Source: Agapanthus africanus (lineage: Eukaryota; Streptophyta; Magnoliopsida; Asparagales; Amaryllidaceae). From it: a stretch of 64,000 nucleotides of DNA. The translations under genes were made by a program, and so were the position numbers. The stretch spans positions 291,920,044 to 291,984,043 of the forward strand of contig CM057337.1 of NCBI GenBank assembly GCA_030015575.1, read 5' to 3'. The notes below the pieces were generated by a model. The model saw only the letters and a list, made by a program, of their open reading frames with translations, was not told the origin of the DNA and did no database searches. Numbering within the stretch: position 1 is the stretch's first letter; each line of letters opens with the position of its first letter. Positions 9,834 to 22,150 of the stretch are shown one piece after another.

Positions 9834-11712
9834 TGTAGGGTTGCTAGGCACGCACACAAGGGTCTACGAGGCATCAACCATGCCCGATTAAAAATTTAGC
9901 CGTGCCGAACAACCCGAATACGGAACTTTAAACTAGAGATTAGGCGAAAACAAGCATGCTAAACACTTTAACACTAAGTGAGAGGGATTACAACCTTTGT
10001 AGATCCGGTCCTTCACTTCATATGCTCCGTGTTGTGGTCCCTTCGCTACGATCATCGGGATCCGGACTCTCGAGAGGTTCCACGAAGAGAAAGACGCAAC
10101 ATTTGCTTCCGATCTTCGATACTAAGATGATCTACCTTGAAGTTTCTTTAACACAAGCTAACACTCATGAAATGATGTGAACACCCTCATCTAAATGGCA
10201 AGGGAAGATGAGGATGATGAAGTAGGATTTTTGCTCTCTTTATTTATCTTTTTCTCATATTTATTCATCACAAAAATCAAAGCAAGAAACCATTTCAAGC
10301 AAAGAAGAAGAAGGAAGAAGATGATGAACAATATTAGAATCCTTTTGTGATGAATAGGAAAAGAATAATATGATAGAATTATGCAACCATGGTCAAGTGA
10401 ACCTTTGTAGAGAATTAACTAGGGTTAGGGTTTGGGTTGGGTTAAAGCATGACTCACTTGAAAATATCTTTATCATGACAAAAAGAAAAGCTTCTAGAAA
10501 CATCTAGAAAGCTTAACCCTAATCCAAACCCTAATCATGTTTAAACTCCACTAAACAAGTTGCATTAGTTATCATATCATGTTACAATATTATATATCAC
10601 ATATATAATATTTATCGTAACAAAATAAAATAATACATTTAGCATATATCGCATATATATCAATGTATTACCCGAGTGAGAAAAAGAATCTTTTAGTGAG
10701 CAAATATTAGTTAATGCAATTTAATATATCATATATATTATTATACATTAAATTATCGAATCAACACTTGATCCGACAATCCGGCTATATCGCATATAAC
10801 CGGCTAATATTTATCCGTACCGATTCAACGAATCAACACTTGATCCGATGACCCGGCTGATATCAAATATCGCGAGAATACAATACGGTATCACATATCG
10901 CATTATCCTCGGTGCCGCACAAATCACATATGTGCTCCTACTCCGTTTTGCCTGAGTCAAGAAACCTCTGTGTAGGACTCTAAAGAATCGTCAATACGCC
11001 GGCAGTAGGTGATGATCATATCAAACACCCACAAACTGCAAGCGGTCAGCTAAACGTAATAGCTACCCAGGTATTGAGCGCTCAGAAGATCAACAAGCAA
11101 TCCTGCACATTCTCCTGTGAATCCAAACAGTAACACTCCCGTACAGTCCGGTCTCGTCGTCTGATATGTTGTATATCTCGCCTAAGGGTGGTAAACGTCA
11201 GACCCAGTAGCTCGATAAGTCATGTCGATATGAGGTCTATAACATTTCGAGAAACTACTGATAACACTTACCAGTAAATCTCAGCATCCCTGGCCAGGGA
11301 TTTCCGGTTATAGCCAATCGAACACAGCACAACATCAACTTCCTATACCGGGAGAGACGAATCCCCTCCTATCGCTCATTGCCTCCATGTGATTCGGGAC
11401 TGTACCCAAAAGCCACCTTTTTGCACGCCCTCTTGGACGTGGTATGATGGAAATCAAAGCACAGTGGGAACCACACAAGACTCTATGACGATCTCGGGTC
11501 AACAGACTACTCTGTACCAGTGTCACCGGAGAACTGCCATCTGACGTATGGTATAATACCATCTGGGAGTTCTCGGCGAGTCCGTCCAGTGTACCCAGTC
11601 TCCACTGAGCACCCGTACACCATCCTTGATGTCAAACACCGATGGATATGGGATCATCCATCGCCCATCATATGGGTCAAGATGCGTATACGCTAGTCTA
11701 CTCTGGTGTATC
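9834..11712 (-). repeat. El-6 3' LTR, first part (split by El-7)
   Basis: Reads TGTAGGGTTGC on the plus strand at the left end. Together with 21850-22139 it makes a 2169-bp LTR matching 27944-30113. It includes a degraded heat-shock-type site near 10520-10545 and the ATAT-motif tract near 10560-10925. Confidence 0.9.
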
Positions 11713-14149
11713 TGTAAGTGCACGGCGGCGCCCCGGCCGTCAACCTGACGGCCAAACGCGGAAACGGTGATAAACTTAAATTTTGCGGACTTTGCAAACC
11801 GGCACCACCGCGCACTAAACTCCGGATCGGGCCATTAAACTAAATCTAGCTAACTACAAAGAGAAGGGGAAGAGATATACCGACGATCCAAGTCCTCCGG
11901 TCTTCTCGTCGTCGTCCCGATCTCCCGCGGAATGTCCGGTCTCCACCTCGTCGCCGGAAGGGCACCACATCGCCTACGTCTTTTACGGGCTCCCACCTCA
12001 ATACTGAGGCAACTCGGGCGCGAAGTTGGCTAGCCGACGCGCCCAAGATTTGCTGTAGAATGTGTAGTGAACAAGTCTCATTTGGGGTTGGAGGAGTTGC
12101 CATGATGGAGGAATTTGTGCAAGAATAATTTTCTTGAAGGCTTGAAGGAAAATGGAGCAAGCCATCAAAGGAGCTCGGCCACCAGTTAGGTGCTCACTGG
12201 AGAATGAAAAATGAAGCAAGAAGTCTCTCTCTCTTTCTTGCTGTCCAAGAAAAATGAGCCCCTGCACACTCATTTTAAACTCAAAGCTTCCCCCTTCATT
12301 AATTAATCCACCATCTATAAATCCATTCACATATATTCTCCCTTTACTAATAAATTAATCTCTTAACCATGAAGAATCTCCTGCCACCTCTTTATAGCAC
12401 AAAATAACCTAATATTAATTAAGCACTAGCAAAACACATGGGGGGGTGGGCAACGAAATTAATCAATCACCCCATACTTGTAAACAGTGGCCGGCCCCAT
12501 CAAAATAAATCCTATCTCATAAATTCAACCAAAACCCATATCCTTTCATATCAAATTAAATGAAGCTTGTCCCCTGCACATTCACAAAGTGGCCGGCCTC
12601 AAAAGGAGGGTGGAAAAAAGGTGTTTGGTTTTTCAAAAGGAAATATGCATGAAACCCCTCATTAAAAAGTTAATTGCAAACTTGCAATTAACCCCTCCAT
12701 CAAAAAGTTCGGCCGGGAAAGAACAAAGGAAAACCGGCCGGAACGGAATGCAAACTGGCAACTCCAGAAAACTGGTCCCGTAATAAATTACAGGAAAACC
12801 CCGATACTGTGCATACACACCCGCATCTGTATTCGTACCGGATACAAATGCAAAGAGACAAAATCTACACTGTACTAAACTAGGACCGGCTTAAGCCAAA
12901 GCCGGCTAGTAATATCCGTTCGATCCTGATCCGTGCAATACCGCACGTATCAGATCGAACCCTGCCATATATAACTATACGGCCACCAGTACAAACTGTC
13001 CGATCCTGATCCGTGCAATACCGCACGTATCTGATCGGACCCTGCCATATCTCCATACGGCCTCTACAGTGTTTCGCCCGAAACTTGAGTAACTGTAAGT
13101 GTGGTGGACTCTAAAGACTCGTCAATACTATGGCTGTGGATTTAACCACTAGCACGTCAGAAGTATAAGCCAATACGTGACGGGCCACCAGCTATTGACC
13201 AAAAGGGACGTCGATGAGTAAACTCATCCTGACACCCTACTGAGCCTGTCAGTGACAATATCCGTGCAGTCCGGTCCGTTCGTCTATGAGCATCGCATGG
13301 CGGGCCTAGGGGGTTGGTAAAAGTCAGACCCCCAAAAGCGGTACAAGTCGTGTCGGAGTGTAGCCCAGAACACCCTGAGATACTACTGGAATACCTACCA
13401 GTAAATCTCCTTGCCTTGGCCAAGGACTTTGTGTAATGGCTCTCCTAGACACAGCACGACCTCACCCCCAATACCGGGAGAGACGAACCCCTGAAGATAC
13501 GCTCACTGCCTCCATGTGGCTCGGGACTGTACCCAACTAAAACCTGTTTGCACGACTCCTTTGAGCCGTGGTAGGGTAGTAATCAAAGTACAGTGGGAAC
13601 TCACACGAGACAAATGACGATCCCCAGGTCGATGAACTAACCTGCACACATGTCACCAGGGAACTGCCATCTGACGTCTGGTATATGACCAACTAGCATG
13701 TTCCCGGCGAGTCCTGTCCGGTGTACTCATAACCCAATGAGCACCTGTATACATCTTAGGTGATCCAACTGACACCGGTGGCTTGTGAGACCGGCCACCG
13801 CCCCTAGTCGGGGTCTCGACTGTATACACTAGTCTACTAATGGAGTATCGATGTCCGGTCTCGAAACTCCCACGACTAGGGACCTTTTAAGGATATGCTT
13901 GTAGACCCCCAGCTCCCACTTATATGATCGCCCTCATACTGCTGGTGGTCAAGCAAGAATCCTAGGGGCTCTATCAACGTGTAATAGCGACGTGTCATGT
14001 CACTTAAAACAGTACACGATGATAAAGGTAAACCAGATAGCATACTATCATCTCGAGTAAGACTGTCCTACCGGGATAGGTCCTCCCTCAATCATTACCA
14101 TCACGTACCTGTGACCTAATAATTGACTCTGAGGGCACTATCTCCAACA
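11713..14149 (-). repeat. El-7 3' LTR
   Basis: 2437 bp; plus-strand text starts TGTAAGTGCACGG and ends CTCCAACA. It contains an 80-bp tandem duplication (starting at 12921 and 13001) around an inverted repeat of the GATCCTGATCCGTGC type, which El-5 has only once. A TATA-like site lies at 11874-11881 (minus). Confidence 0.92.
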
Positions 14150-14160
14150 ATCTCCCACTT
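14150..14160 (-). promoter_or_regulatory. El-7 polypurine tract
   Basis: AAGTGGGAGAT on the minus strand, directly before the 3' LTR. Confidence 0.88.
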
Positions 14161-16100
14161 GCACTCAAGGCTAATTATTGCGATGTCGCATACTCACAGC
14201 CCGTGTGATACCGAACATCCAACTCCTCTACTAGTCAGTCTCACAAAGCTCGTTTGCGGAACTATTGCGTTCGAGGAATAGCCTCAGTGAGTGGATCCGC
14301 TTAGTTGTTTCTTTCTATGTCTCTCTATATCTCAAGTTCGCGGAGAAAACCATCTCCCGAAAAGAGCAATACCTGTCTCAGAATATGTCTGGATGTCTGA
14401 TGGGACCTAGCTCATAAATGAACTCCAAATCCAAACTTCTTAGACTGCATCGTCAACTGAACTTAATCAGTATCCTGCGCGCCATGCCTCCCTCAGTATT
14501 GCCTTGGACCACCTGTCCAAAATACTGCTCCTCATCAGAAGGAAAACTATAACTCTGACAACCTCCTTGTCGTCCATGTCACCTTGGAAGCCTGGAATGA
14601 TAACCGTCTCCTGAATGAGGCTGTCGTTATCATATCCCTAGAACATCCACTTATATTCTAAAACTGCTTCCGACTGTTTCTCCAGGATTGGATTAATGTC
14701 AACTTATTGCATCTAGTGCAAGAACAACATCTGGTGTGGTACTTGACATCTCATGATTGACTCAATTGCCTAAGCAAGTGATCTGCCAATCATGCACGTC
14801 CCTCTCCCTTTAGTCTGTAAGACACCTTTGGAGAGGGTGACTCCATTACCTGCAGGTACACTACCGTGCCAGGAGTCGTCCATCCTAAATACTCTTAGAA
14901 TGCTGTCAAGTACCCTGATTGGGAAACCACCCAAATCTAGATCTAAAACCATAGATCTAGTAACCAGTATGTCTGATATAATACCTAATTCCTATGTGGA
15001 GAAACAACTGTGTGACGACCAAAGTACAACCGATTGTAGTATAGGAGTTTCTTTTCCTATTCTGTGTATGTCATCCAGATACCAGGACATCACACCCTAC
15101 TACCTTCTCAACAGATCCATCCCCTATTATGATGAAGTCAAATCCATGACTGTCACGTCAGAAATAGATGATCAATCTCCGCTATATCTGCTTTAGTCTA
15201 TAAATAGACACAAGCCTGATGTCCACCAATGCTTTCGCTGCTCCCACTGACTACGACAACCCTCTGGCAGAGTCATATAGACGTGCACTTCTGAAACTAG
15301 TTTAGAACGACGCTATACTCATCCTCCTGCCGGGTCTCGCAACCTGGAACAACAGCAATGGCAATTGTGGGTAAACCAGAACTTCCCTGTCACCGTCCTT
15401 GAGGCTACCGGAGTACCTCTCGGGTGCCTGAAGTTACCCACCTTAACTGCGGAGTGGCCAATGGAATGTCAAATCAGATTCAAATCATGCAACTGTCTCC
15501 AGTGCATGTCAACTAAATGGAAGGAGGCTGATCAGCGTTACTCAACTTAGGAATGCTTCCAATTATGAGTAACCTGAAGGAGAAGCAATTTCTCTTTATC
15601 ATTACTATCAACTGAATACCATACACAAGTATCTACATCTTCGATCACTTTGAAGAATCCCGATATTTGCTACACCTGGTTCCCTACTCTATTCAAATAC
15701 CTATAACTCCTCAAAACTTAGACCCTGTGTTTCTACGAAACACATGTCTAAGAACTAGAGAAGTTAAAAGTAAACAGAATATAGTATGAGGACCAAGCCC
15801 TCTGTCCTGATGGACACTGGACAACATACAATACTCTGTATAAGTCCGCTGAGTCTAACAACTCTATCACTGTGTGTCGTAGGTAGAAAACTGTACTTAT
15901 GGTTAAGAAGAATTACACCGCTGTTTAATGCTCCTTACCTAACCATCCACTGATATAGGTAAATGTCGTAGACATAATTTCAGAAAGGTATATCTCACTC
16001 TATGAAAATAGACGTACAGATATATCAATTTGAAATTGGTGCATAACAGCGGATATTCAAAACCAAATATTTGCCGACCGGCAAACAGCCCAGGTGATTT
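14161..16100 (-). pseudogene. El-7 pol relic (integrase to RNase H, heavily decayed)
   Basis: Short blocks still match the pol of El-8 on the minus strand. They include a YVDD-region remnant near 15080, the CTATTTATAGACTAAAGC block near 15200 (the ...SIYGLK region) and a decayed end before the purine tract. Frames are broken everywhere and about 1 kb or more of the normal pol is missing. The same reduced version is seen in El-5 (30119-32423), which means the deletion predates both insertions. The left and right limits of the relic are approximate. Confidence 0.6.
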
Positions 16101-17233
16101 CCTCAAATATCACCGATTACAACGAATCCCGATATAATGAGGATAATCACCCAATTCCCAATAACTTACTCCCACTCATCATCTGTAAAACCATACAGAT
16201 GTGAGAATCGTACCTGGTAAATACATACCCTGGAGTAAGTATCTAATCGGAAAATCAGTTTTCCTTTAACATTACACAGTGAAACTGAAACATTGAAATG
16301 TTTCGTGGGGTATCCCGGTATTCATAGTAATGCCTCTTCCATTATCCAGATTCACAACTACAACCGTATAATTCATTGCCATCTCTCCACATCCCTTCAT
16401 ATGTCTTTAGTCATTACCTTCTGCACACCCCTTTATGCCAAATGGTTTTCTTCCTTCCCTACCGTTCGGCACCAGCCTATGGTTTGGAAGAAGACTATCC
16501 AATAAGCATAATGGGTGTACTGTCCCAATCCTAGGAACACTCGCAATGAGAGAGGGTGAAGATAAAAGACAACCGAATAAACCTTATTCCTATTTCTCCT
16601 GAACCAGAATCCATCCCCGAACTGGAACAAGTTCCATTCGAGTTCGTATATAACCATACGATGGAGTATCCAATAAACTGTGGATCTTCGTAGTGATACG
16701 GAGTGTCCTGGAGAAATACAAAGGTGATTTAGGATTGGCGAAGAAATACTTGGTTTGGTCGTGAATATCTGTTGCAATTTACTTTGCCCTCTTACTAATC
16801 CCTTACTTTGTCTTAATCTTAATACCTTCTGCACATCGTTTAGGCTAATTGGTTTTCTTCATTCCCTACCGGTCGGCACCAGCCTAAGGTTTGGAAGAAG
16901 ACTATCCAATTTGCATAATGGGTGTACTATCTCCTAAACCAAGGAGTACTCACAACTTGAGAGAAGGTAAAAAGGAAAAGACAACTGAATAATCCTATCC
17001 GTTTTCTCCAGAACCGGAAACCATCCTCGAATTCCTTCGAGTTCGTATCTAACCATACGATGGTTTTGTCCAATGGAAGTGGACGTTCGTAGTAATACGG
17101 GGTGTCCTGGAGAAAAGGGTAAAAGTAGGAGTGGCAATGAGGTCTGCAACTCTGACAATCCAAAAGCCAGTGTTTAAGAAGGTTCGGTCAACTTGGTCAC
17201 TGAGTCATAGTCTTAGGGTCGGGTCAATGGTCG
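16101..17233 (-). mobile_element. El-7: unidentified duplicated segment in the gag position
   Basis: Counterpart of 8726-9833 in El-5, on the minus strand. Two direct copies have cores at 17106-17113 and 16707-16714 (period about 399). A 133-codon frame (16433-16834, minus) spans part of it, but no equivalent frame is intact in El-5, so I do not call a gene. Confidence 0.55.
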
Positions 17234-17259
17234 CTGTCAAAGAGAGAGAGAAAAGAAAC
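17234..17259 (-). other. Splice-acceptor-like tract (El-7)
   Basis: On the minus strand a CT-rich run ends in GACAG and is followed by CGACC. Confidence 0.45.
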
Positions 17260-17533
17260 ACTCAGCGTGCACTCTAACCTAGATCAGAATGGTTACCAAT
17301 TTATCTAATCTGGAATCCTCCCACTGTACCTCAAATTCTCCTCCAAACCTGAAAGAAGAATTAGTCGGGAACACCCGAGGAGTAAACCAACTCATCAGTA
17401 GGAATCGGGATCCAACTATCATCGTATGACAACGTGACGGAATCCGCTCACGGTATCACACTCCAGAAGGTATGCGCATATCTGGCAAGTTTCAGTTCTT
17501 TTGAAACTCCCGATGTGATTTCTGCCCCATGCT

Positions 17534-17743
17534 CTTATGACCTTGGCGAAGGTCAACAAATAATAAGTCACATGTCAAGTTCTACCCGTCATTATCCAGG
17601 TTAATTTGAATCCACCCGTACAAGCCCTTGACGAAGGCCAACAAGGCTATACGACTGTCCCAAACCAACGCATCTATCTATGCAGCAGAAAGGTAACAAG
17701 CAGCTACCATACACCATGCCTTGACGAAGGTCAACAAACATAG
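17534..17743 (-). other. Three iterated leader hairpins (El-7)
   Basis: In RNA sense the cores are UUGACCUUCGUCAAGG, UUGGCCUUCGUCAAGG and UUGACCUUCGCCAAGG; all three share a CUUC-type loop. Outer arms pair as CUAUG/CAUGG, CGUAU/GUACG and CUUAU/AUAAG. The loop type differs from that in the other elements. Confidence 0.65.
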
Positions 17744-18287
17744 CATGAATACTACGTGCTACCCGTCTGAAACGACGGAGGGCTACGAATGGTTTCTGGC
17801 GAAAACCTTTAACGTAATGAACTTGATATCGTTGAAGGAACGGATAGCTTTTGAAAATATAGTGACGAAAACCGTTGCTAAAGAGGTCACTCCCGGTGAA
17901 GGGATCTCGGCTCTTTCCCCGTAGAATGGGGTGCAGGATATTCCAAATGAATACCACGGTGCAAAGCAAAAGTAATCGGCTATAGTGAAGTTAATGCCCT
18001 GACGCAAACTTTTTGTCCAAGGGGTCACTCCCGGTGAAGGGATCTCGGCCCTTGCCTCGTCGACTGAGGAGCAGGATATTCTAATGAATACCACGATGCA
18101 AAACAAAAGTAAACGTCCTTGCAATAACAGCTTTTTGAAAAGTGTTCCAACAACATCAGAATAGGTTTGTTTAACTTGCATTGATCCGAATCAATGCAGT
18201 CCCATCAATTGATCACACCACAAAGAACGAAAATATACTGACGTACGTATATGCCATCTGCATTCGCCACTGGGTCCCGTCATCACC

Positions 18288-18308
18288 CGTTAGGTTAGCT
18301 AACTAACG
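18288..18308 (-). other. Conserved leader palindrome block (El-7)
   Basis: Counterpart of 7639-7659, followed in the minus sense by the GATGACGGGACCCAGTGG segment. Confidence 0.5.
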
Positions 18309-19114
18309 GCAGAGCGGGGACTGGACTAGCGCGGATGAAAAACATATACAACATCTACTAATATATATACCAATATATAGTATTTCGCTCAAGGCGTGAA
18401 TAAAATGCAACATCACAGAAATGTACAGTATCACAGAACAATACAGATATCTGGGAACCCCGGGTTTCACAGAGCCACTACTGAAACCCGACGTTCCCCT
18501 GGTCGTGTGGATAGCCTGTGCAATGAAATCCTATACCCCCTACGAGTGCGGCGAATAGCCAGTCAATCCTGGAGTGAAGCCCCTTCCGTCCCAATGCCAT
18601 GAGATGCGGGCTTGTTGCCTTCTAGAACCCGGCTATCCGTGCACCCCTCCGCGGGGCAATCCTAGTACAGAAAGTAAAATATACATACACCGGGTACATC
18701 GACCGCAACCAGGTCGTGCCCCAAAATAATAATACAAACAGGCAGTGACGGCAGTCCACATGTCGGACGCTCGCCCTGCAATATCAAATGTACATAATAC
18801 AACAAAACTGTACTAGCATTGCATCCAGGCTATCCCCCACGACCGATCCGCAACATCACAGCATAAACATAGAACATCAACGTGAAAGTCACGTTCGCAA
18901 ATCCGTCTAACCGGGCTATAGCAGTTAGACCGGATTTACCGATCGAGTGACATTCACGGTCGCAGATATAATGTAAATACTGTGAAAAATGTGTTTAAAA
19001 TTTTCCGATTGATCAAACATTAACAAGTGGGCCCCCAAACAAAACTGTAGCAACCACAGAAAACCTGGGCCCAATTTTAATATTCCAGAAACCACATTTA
19101 TCACACAGGAACAT

Positions 19115-19229
19115 ACTACAAAAATTTGGGAGCATGAACAGTTACAAGCGCCGCGGAAGCGCGGCCCAAACAGGGGTTTGGCCGCCCTTACGCGGCGGAA
19201 CAGTGAGATCATGGTACCAATTTTTTACA
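19115..19229 (-). other. El-7 leader hairpin
   Basis: Core arms 19150-19166 and 19180-19196 pair at 15 of 17 positions (GCCGCGGAAGCGCGGCC type). Imperfect outer arms extend the fold to about 115 nt. Confidence 0.65.
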
Positions 19230-19392
19230 GAATGCTTATATTTCCCTGCACATCATTCTGCGACAACCTGTAAAATTTTTGGACTCAAAAAAATTCGACA
19301 GAAACTGATGTGCTTGAAATACGTGTTTTCGGGATTTTGTTCGATCGGAAACTTTAAACACATTAAACAAAGCTAGACTAAGTTAATGGCGA

Positions 19393-19405
19393 GGCTCTGA
19401 TACCA
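19393..19405 (-). promoter_or_regulatory. El-7 primer-binding site
   Basis: TGGTATCAGAGCC on the minus strand, 2 nt from the 5' LTR. Confidence 0.92.
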
Positions 19406-19406
19406 C

Positions 19407-21844
19407 TGTAAGTGCACGGCGGCGCCCCGGCCGTCAACCTGACGGCCAAACGCGGAAACGGTGATAAACTTAAATTTTGCGGACTTTGCAAACCGGCACC
19501 ACCGCGCACTAAACTCCGGATCGGGCCATTAAACTAAATCTAGCTAACTACAAAGAGAAGGGGAAGAGATATACCGACGATCCAAGTCCTCCGGTCTTCT
19601 CGTCGTCGTCCCGATCTCCCGCGGAATGTCCGGTCTCCACCTCGTCGCCGGAAGGGCACCACATCGCCTACGTCTTTTACGGGCTCCCACCTCAATACCG
19701 AGGCAACTCGGGCGCGAAGTTGGCTAGCCGACGCGCCCAAGATTTGCTGTAGAATGTGTAGTGAACAAGTCTCATTTGGGGTTGGAGGAGTTGCCATGAT
19801 AGAGGAATTTGTGCAAGAATAATTTTCTTGAAGGCTTGAAGGAAAATGGAGCAAGCCATCAAAGGAGCTCGGCCACCAGTTAGGTGCTCACTGGAGAATG
19901 AAAAATGAAGCAAGAAGTCTCTCTCTCTTTCTTGCTGTCCAAGAAAAATGAGCCCCTGCACACTCATTTTAAACTCAAAGCTTCCCCCTTCATTAATTAA
20001 TCCACCATCTATAAATCCATTCACATATATTCTCCCTTTACTAATAAATTAATCTCTTAACCATGAAGAATCTCCTGCCACCTCTTTATAGCACAAAATA
20101 ACCTAATATTAATTAAGCACTAGCAAAACACATGGGGGGGGTGGGCAACGAAATTAATCAATCACCCCATACTTGTAAACAGTGGCCGGCCCCATCAAAA
20201 TAAATCCTATCTCATAAATTCAACCAAAACCCATATCCTTTCATATCAAATTAAATGAAGCTTGTCCCCTGCACATTCACAAAGTGGCCGGCCTCAAAAG
20301 GAGGGTGGAAAAAAGGTGTTTGGTTTTTCAAAAGGAAATATGCATGAAACCCCTCATTAAAAAGTTAATTGCAAACTTGCAATTAACCCCTCCATCAAAA
20401 AGTCCGGCCGGGAAAGAACAAAGGAAAACCGGCCGGAACGGAATGCAAACTGGCAACTCCAGAAAACTGGTCCCGTAATAAATTACAGGAAAACCCCGAT
20501 ACTGTGCATACACACCCGCATCTGTATTCGTACCGGATACAAATGCAAAGAGACAAAATCTACACTGTACTAAACTAGGACCGGCTTATGCCAAAGCCGG
20601 CTAGTAATATCCGTTCGATCCTGATCCGTGCAATACCGCACGTATCAGATCGAACCCTGCCATATATAACTATACGGCCACCAGTACAAACTGTCCGATC
20701 CTGATCCGTGCAATACCGCACGTATCTGATCGGACCCTGCCATATCTCCATACGGCCTCTACAGTGTTTCGCCCGAAACTTGAGTAACTGTAAGTGTGGT
20801 GGACTCTAAAGACTCGTCAATACTATGGCTGTGGATTTAACCACTAGCACGTCAGAAGTATAAGCCAATACGTGACGGGCCACCAGCTATTGACCAAAAG
20901 GGACGTCGATGAGTAAACTCATCCTGACACCCTACTGAGCCTGTCAGTGACAATATCCGTGCAGTCCGGTCCGTTCGTCTATGAGCATCGCATGGCGGGC
21001 CTAGGGGGTTGGTAAAAGTCAGACCCCCAAAAGCGGTACAAGTCGTGTCGGAGTGTAGCCCAGAACACCCTGAGATACTACTGGAATACCTACCAGTAAA
21101 TCTCCTTGCCTTGGCCAAGGACTTTGTGTAATGGCTCTCCTAGACACAGCACGACCTCACCCCCAATACCGGGAGAGACGAACCCCTGAAGATACGCTCA
21201 CTGCCTCCATGTGGCTCGGGACTGTACCCAACTAAAACCTGTTTGCACGACTCCTTTGAGCCGTGGTAGGGTAGTAATCAAAGTACAGTGGGAACTCACA
21301 CGAGACAAATGACGATCCCCAGGTCGATGAACTAACCTGCACACATGTCACCAGGGAACTGCCATCTGACGTCTGGTATATGACCAACTAGCATGTTCCC
21401 GGCGAGTCCTGTCCGGTGTACTCATAACCCAATGAGCACCTGTATACATCTTAGGTGATCCAACTGACACCGGTGGCTTGTGAGACCGGCCACCGCCCCT
21501 AGTCGGGGTCTCGACTGTATACACTAGTCTACTAATGGAGTATCGATGCCCGGTCTCGAAACTCCCACGACTAGGGACCTTTTAAGGATATGCTTGTAGA
21601 CCCCCAGCTCCCACTTATATGATCGCCCTCATACTGCTGGTGGTCAAGCAAGAATCCTAGGGGCTCTATCAACGTGTAATAGCGACGTGTCATGTCACTT
21701 AAAACAGTACACGATGATAAAGGTAAACCAGATAGCATACTATCATCTCGAGTAAGACTGTCCTACCGGGATAGGTCCTCCCTCAATCATTACCATCACG
21801 TACCTGTGACCTAATAATTGACTCTGAGGGCACTATCTCCAACA
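19407..21844 (-). repeat. El-7 5' LTR
   Basis: 2438 bp, nearly identical to 11713-14149; one extra G in a G run near 20131 and about five substitutions. It has the same 80-bp tandem duplication (20616 and 20696) and a TATA-like site at 19568-19575 (minus). The paired open frames within both LTRs are the same non-coding sequence. Confidence 0.93.
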
Positions 21845-21849
21845 GTATC

Positions 21850-22139
21850 GATGCCCTGTCTCGATACACCCTCGACTAGGAACAGTTATAGGATGTACTC
21901 GTCGACTACCGTGGCCCCACTAGTATGATCTCATCATAGTCCCAGTAGTCGAGTACATATCCTAAGGGCTTTATCAACATGTAATATAGAGACAATCAGA
22001 GTATATGTTAAGATAAAGTACAACCAGATAGCATACTATCATGTCGAGCAAGAAAGTCCTCCCTATATATGTCCTAGCATCCACTACAATATACATCGTA
22101 TGTACAGTAATGGCCTCTAGGGCATACATATAACTAACA
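21850..22139 (-). repeat. El-6 3' LTR, second part
   Basis: Completes the El-6 3' LTR after El-7; the plus-strand text ends ACTAACA at 22139. 21845-21849 is the duplicated GTATC made by El-7. Confidence 0.9.
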
Positions 22140-22150
22140 ATCTCCCACTT
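22140..22150 (-). promoter_or_regulatory. El-6 polypurine tract
   Basis: AAGTGGGAGAT on the minus strand next to the 3' LTR. Confidence 0.88.

Larger units (their letters stand above)
17234..19406 (-). mobile_element. El-7 leader
   Basis: About 2.17 kb read on the minus strand: PBS (19393-19405), GC-rich hairpin, palindrome block, two direct repeats with the GTCACTCCCGGTGAAGGG core, three UUGAC hairpins, pyrimidine tract with acceptor-like CAG. The order is the same as in El-5. No coding region is supported. Confidence 0.75.
11713..21844 (-). mobile_element. El-7: young non-autonomous copia element
   Basis: Minus-oriented, complete, with GTATC duplications at 11708-11712 and 21845-21849. 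LTRs are 2437 bp (11713-14149) and 2438 bp (19407-21844) and differ at only about six places by eye, making it the youngest element in the nest. The 5.26-kb internal region has the same plan as El-5: leader, duplicated 400-bp segment, shrunken pol relic. No functional protein is encoded, so its recent movement required proteins from another element. Confidence 0.93.

Noticed and set aside
11846-12330. Open frames of 104 and 110 codons in the El-7 3' LTR, repeated at 19540-20024
   Set aside because: They occur twice only because the two LTRs are copies of one sequence. They overlap each other in different frames, and the related El-5 LTR does not keep them.
14792-15196. 134-codon plus-strand frame
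   Set aside because: Antisense to the El-7 pol relic, with no conserved counterpart.
16433-16834. 133-codon minus-strand frame in El-7
   Set aside because: It lies in the duplicated non-gag segment. The matching El-5 region is frameshifted and no known domain is visible.
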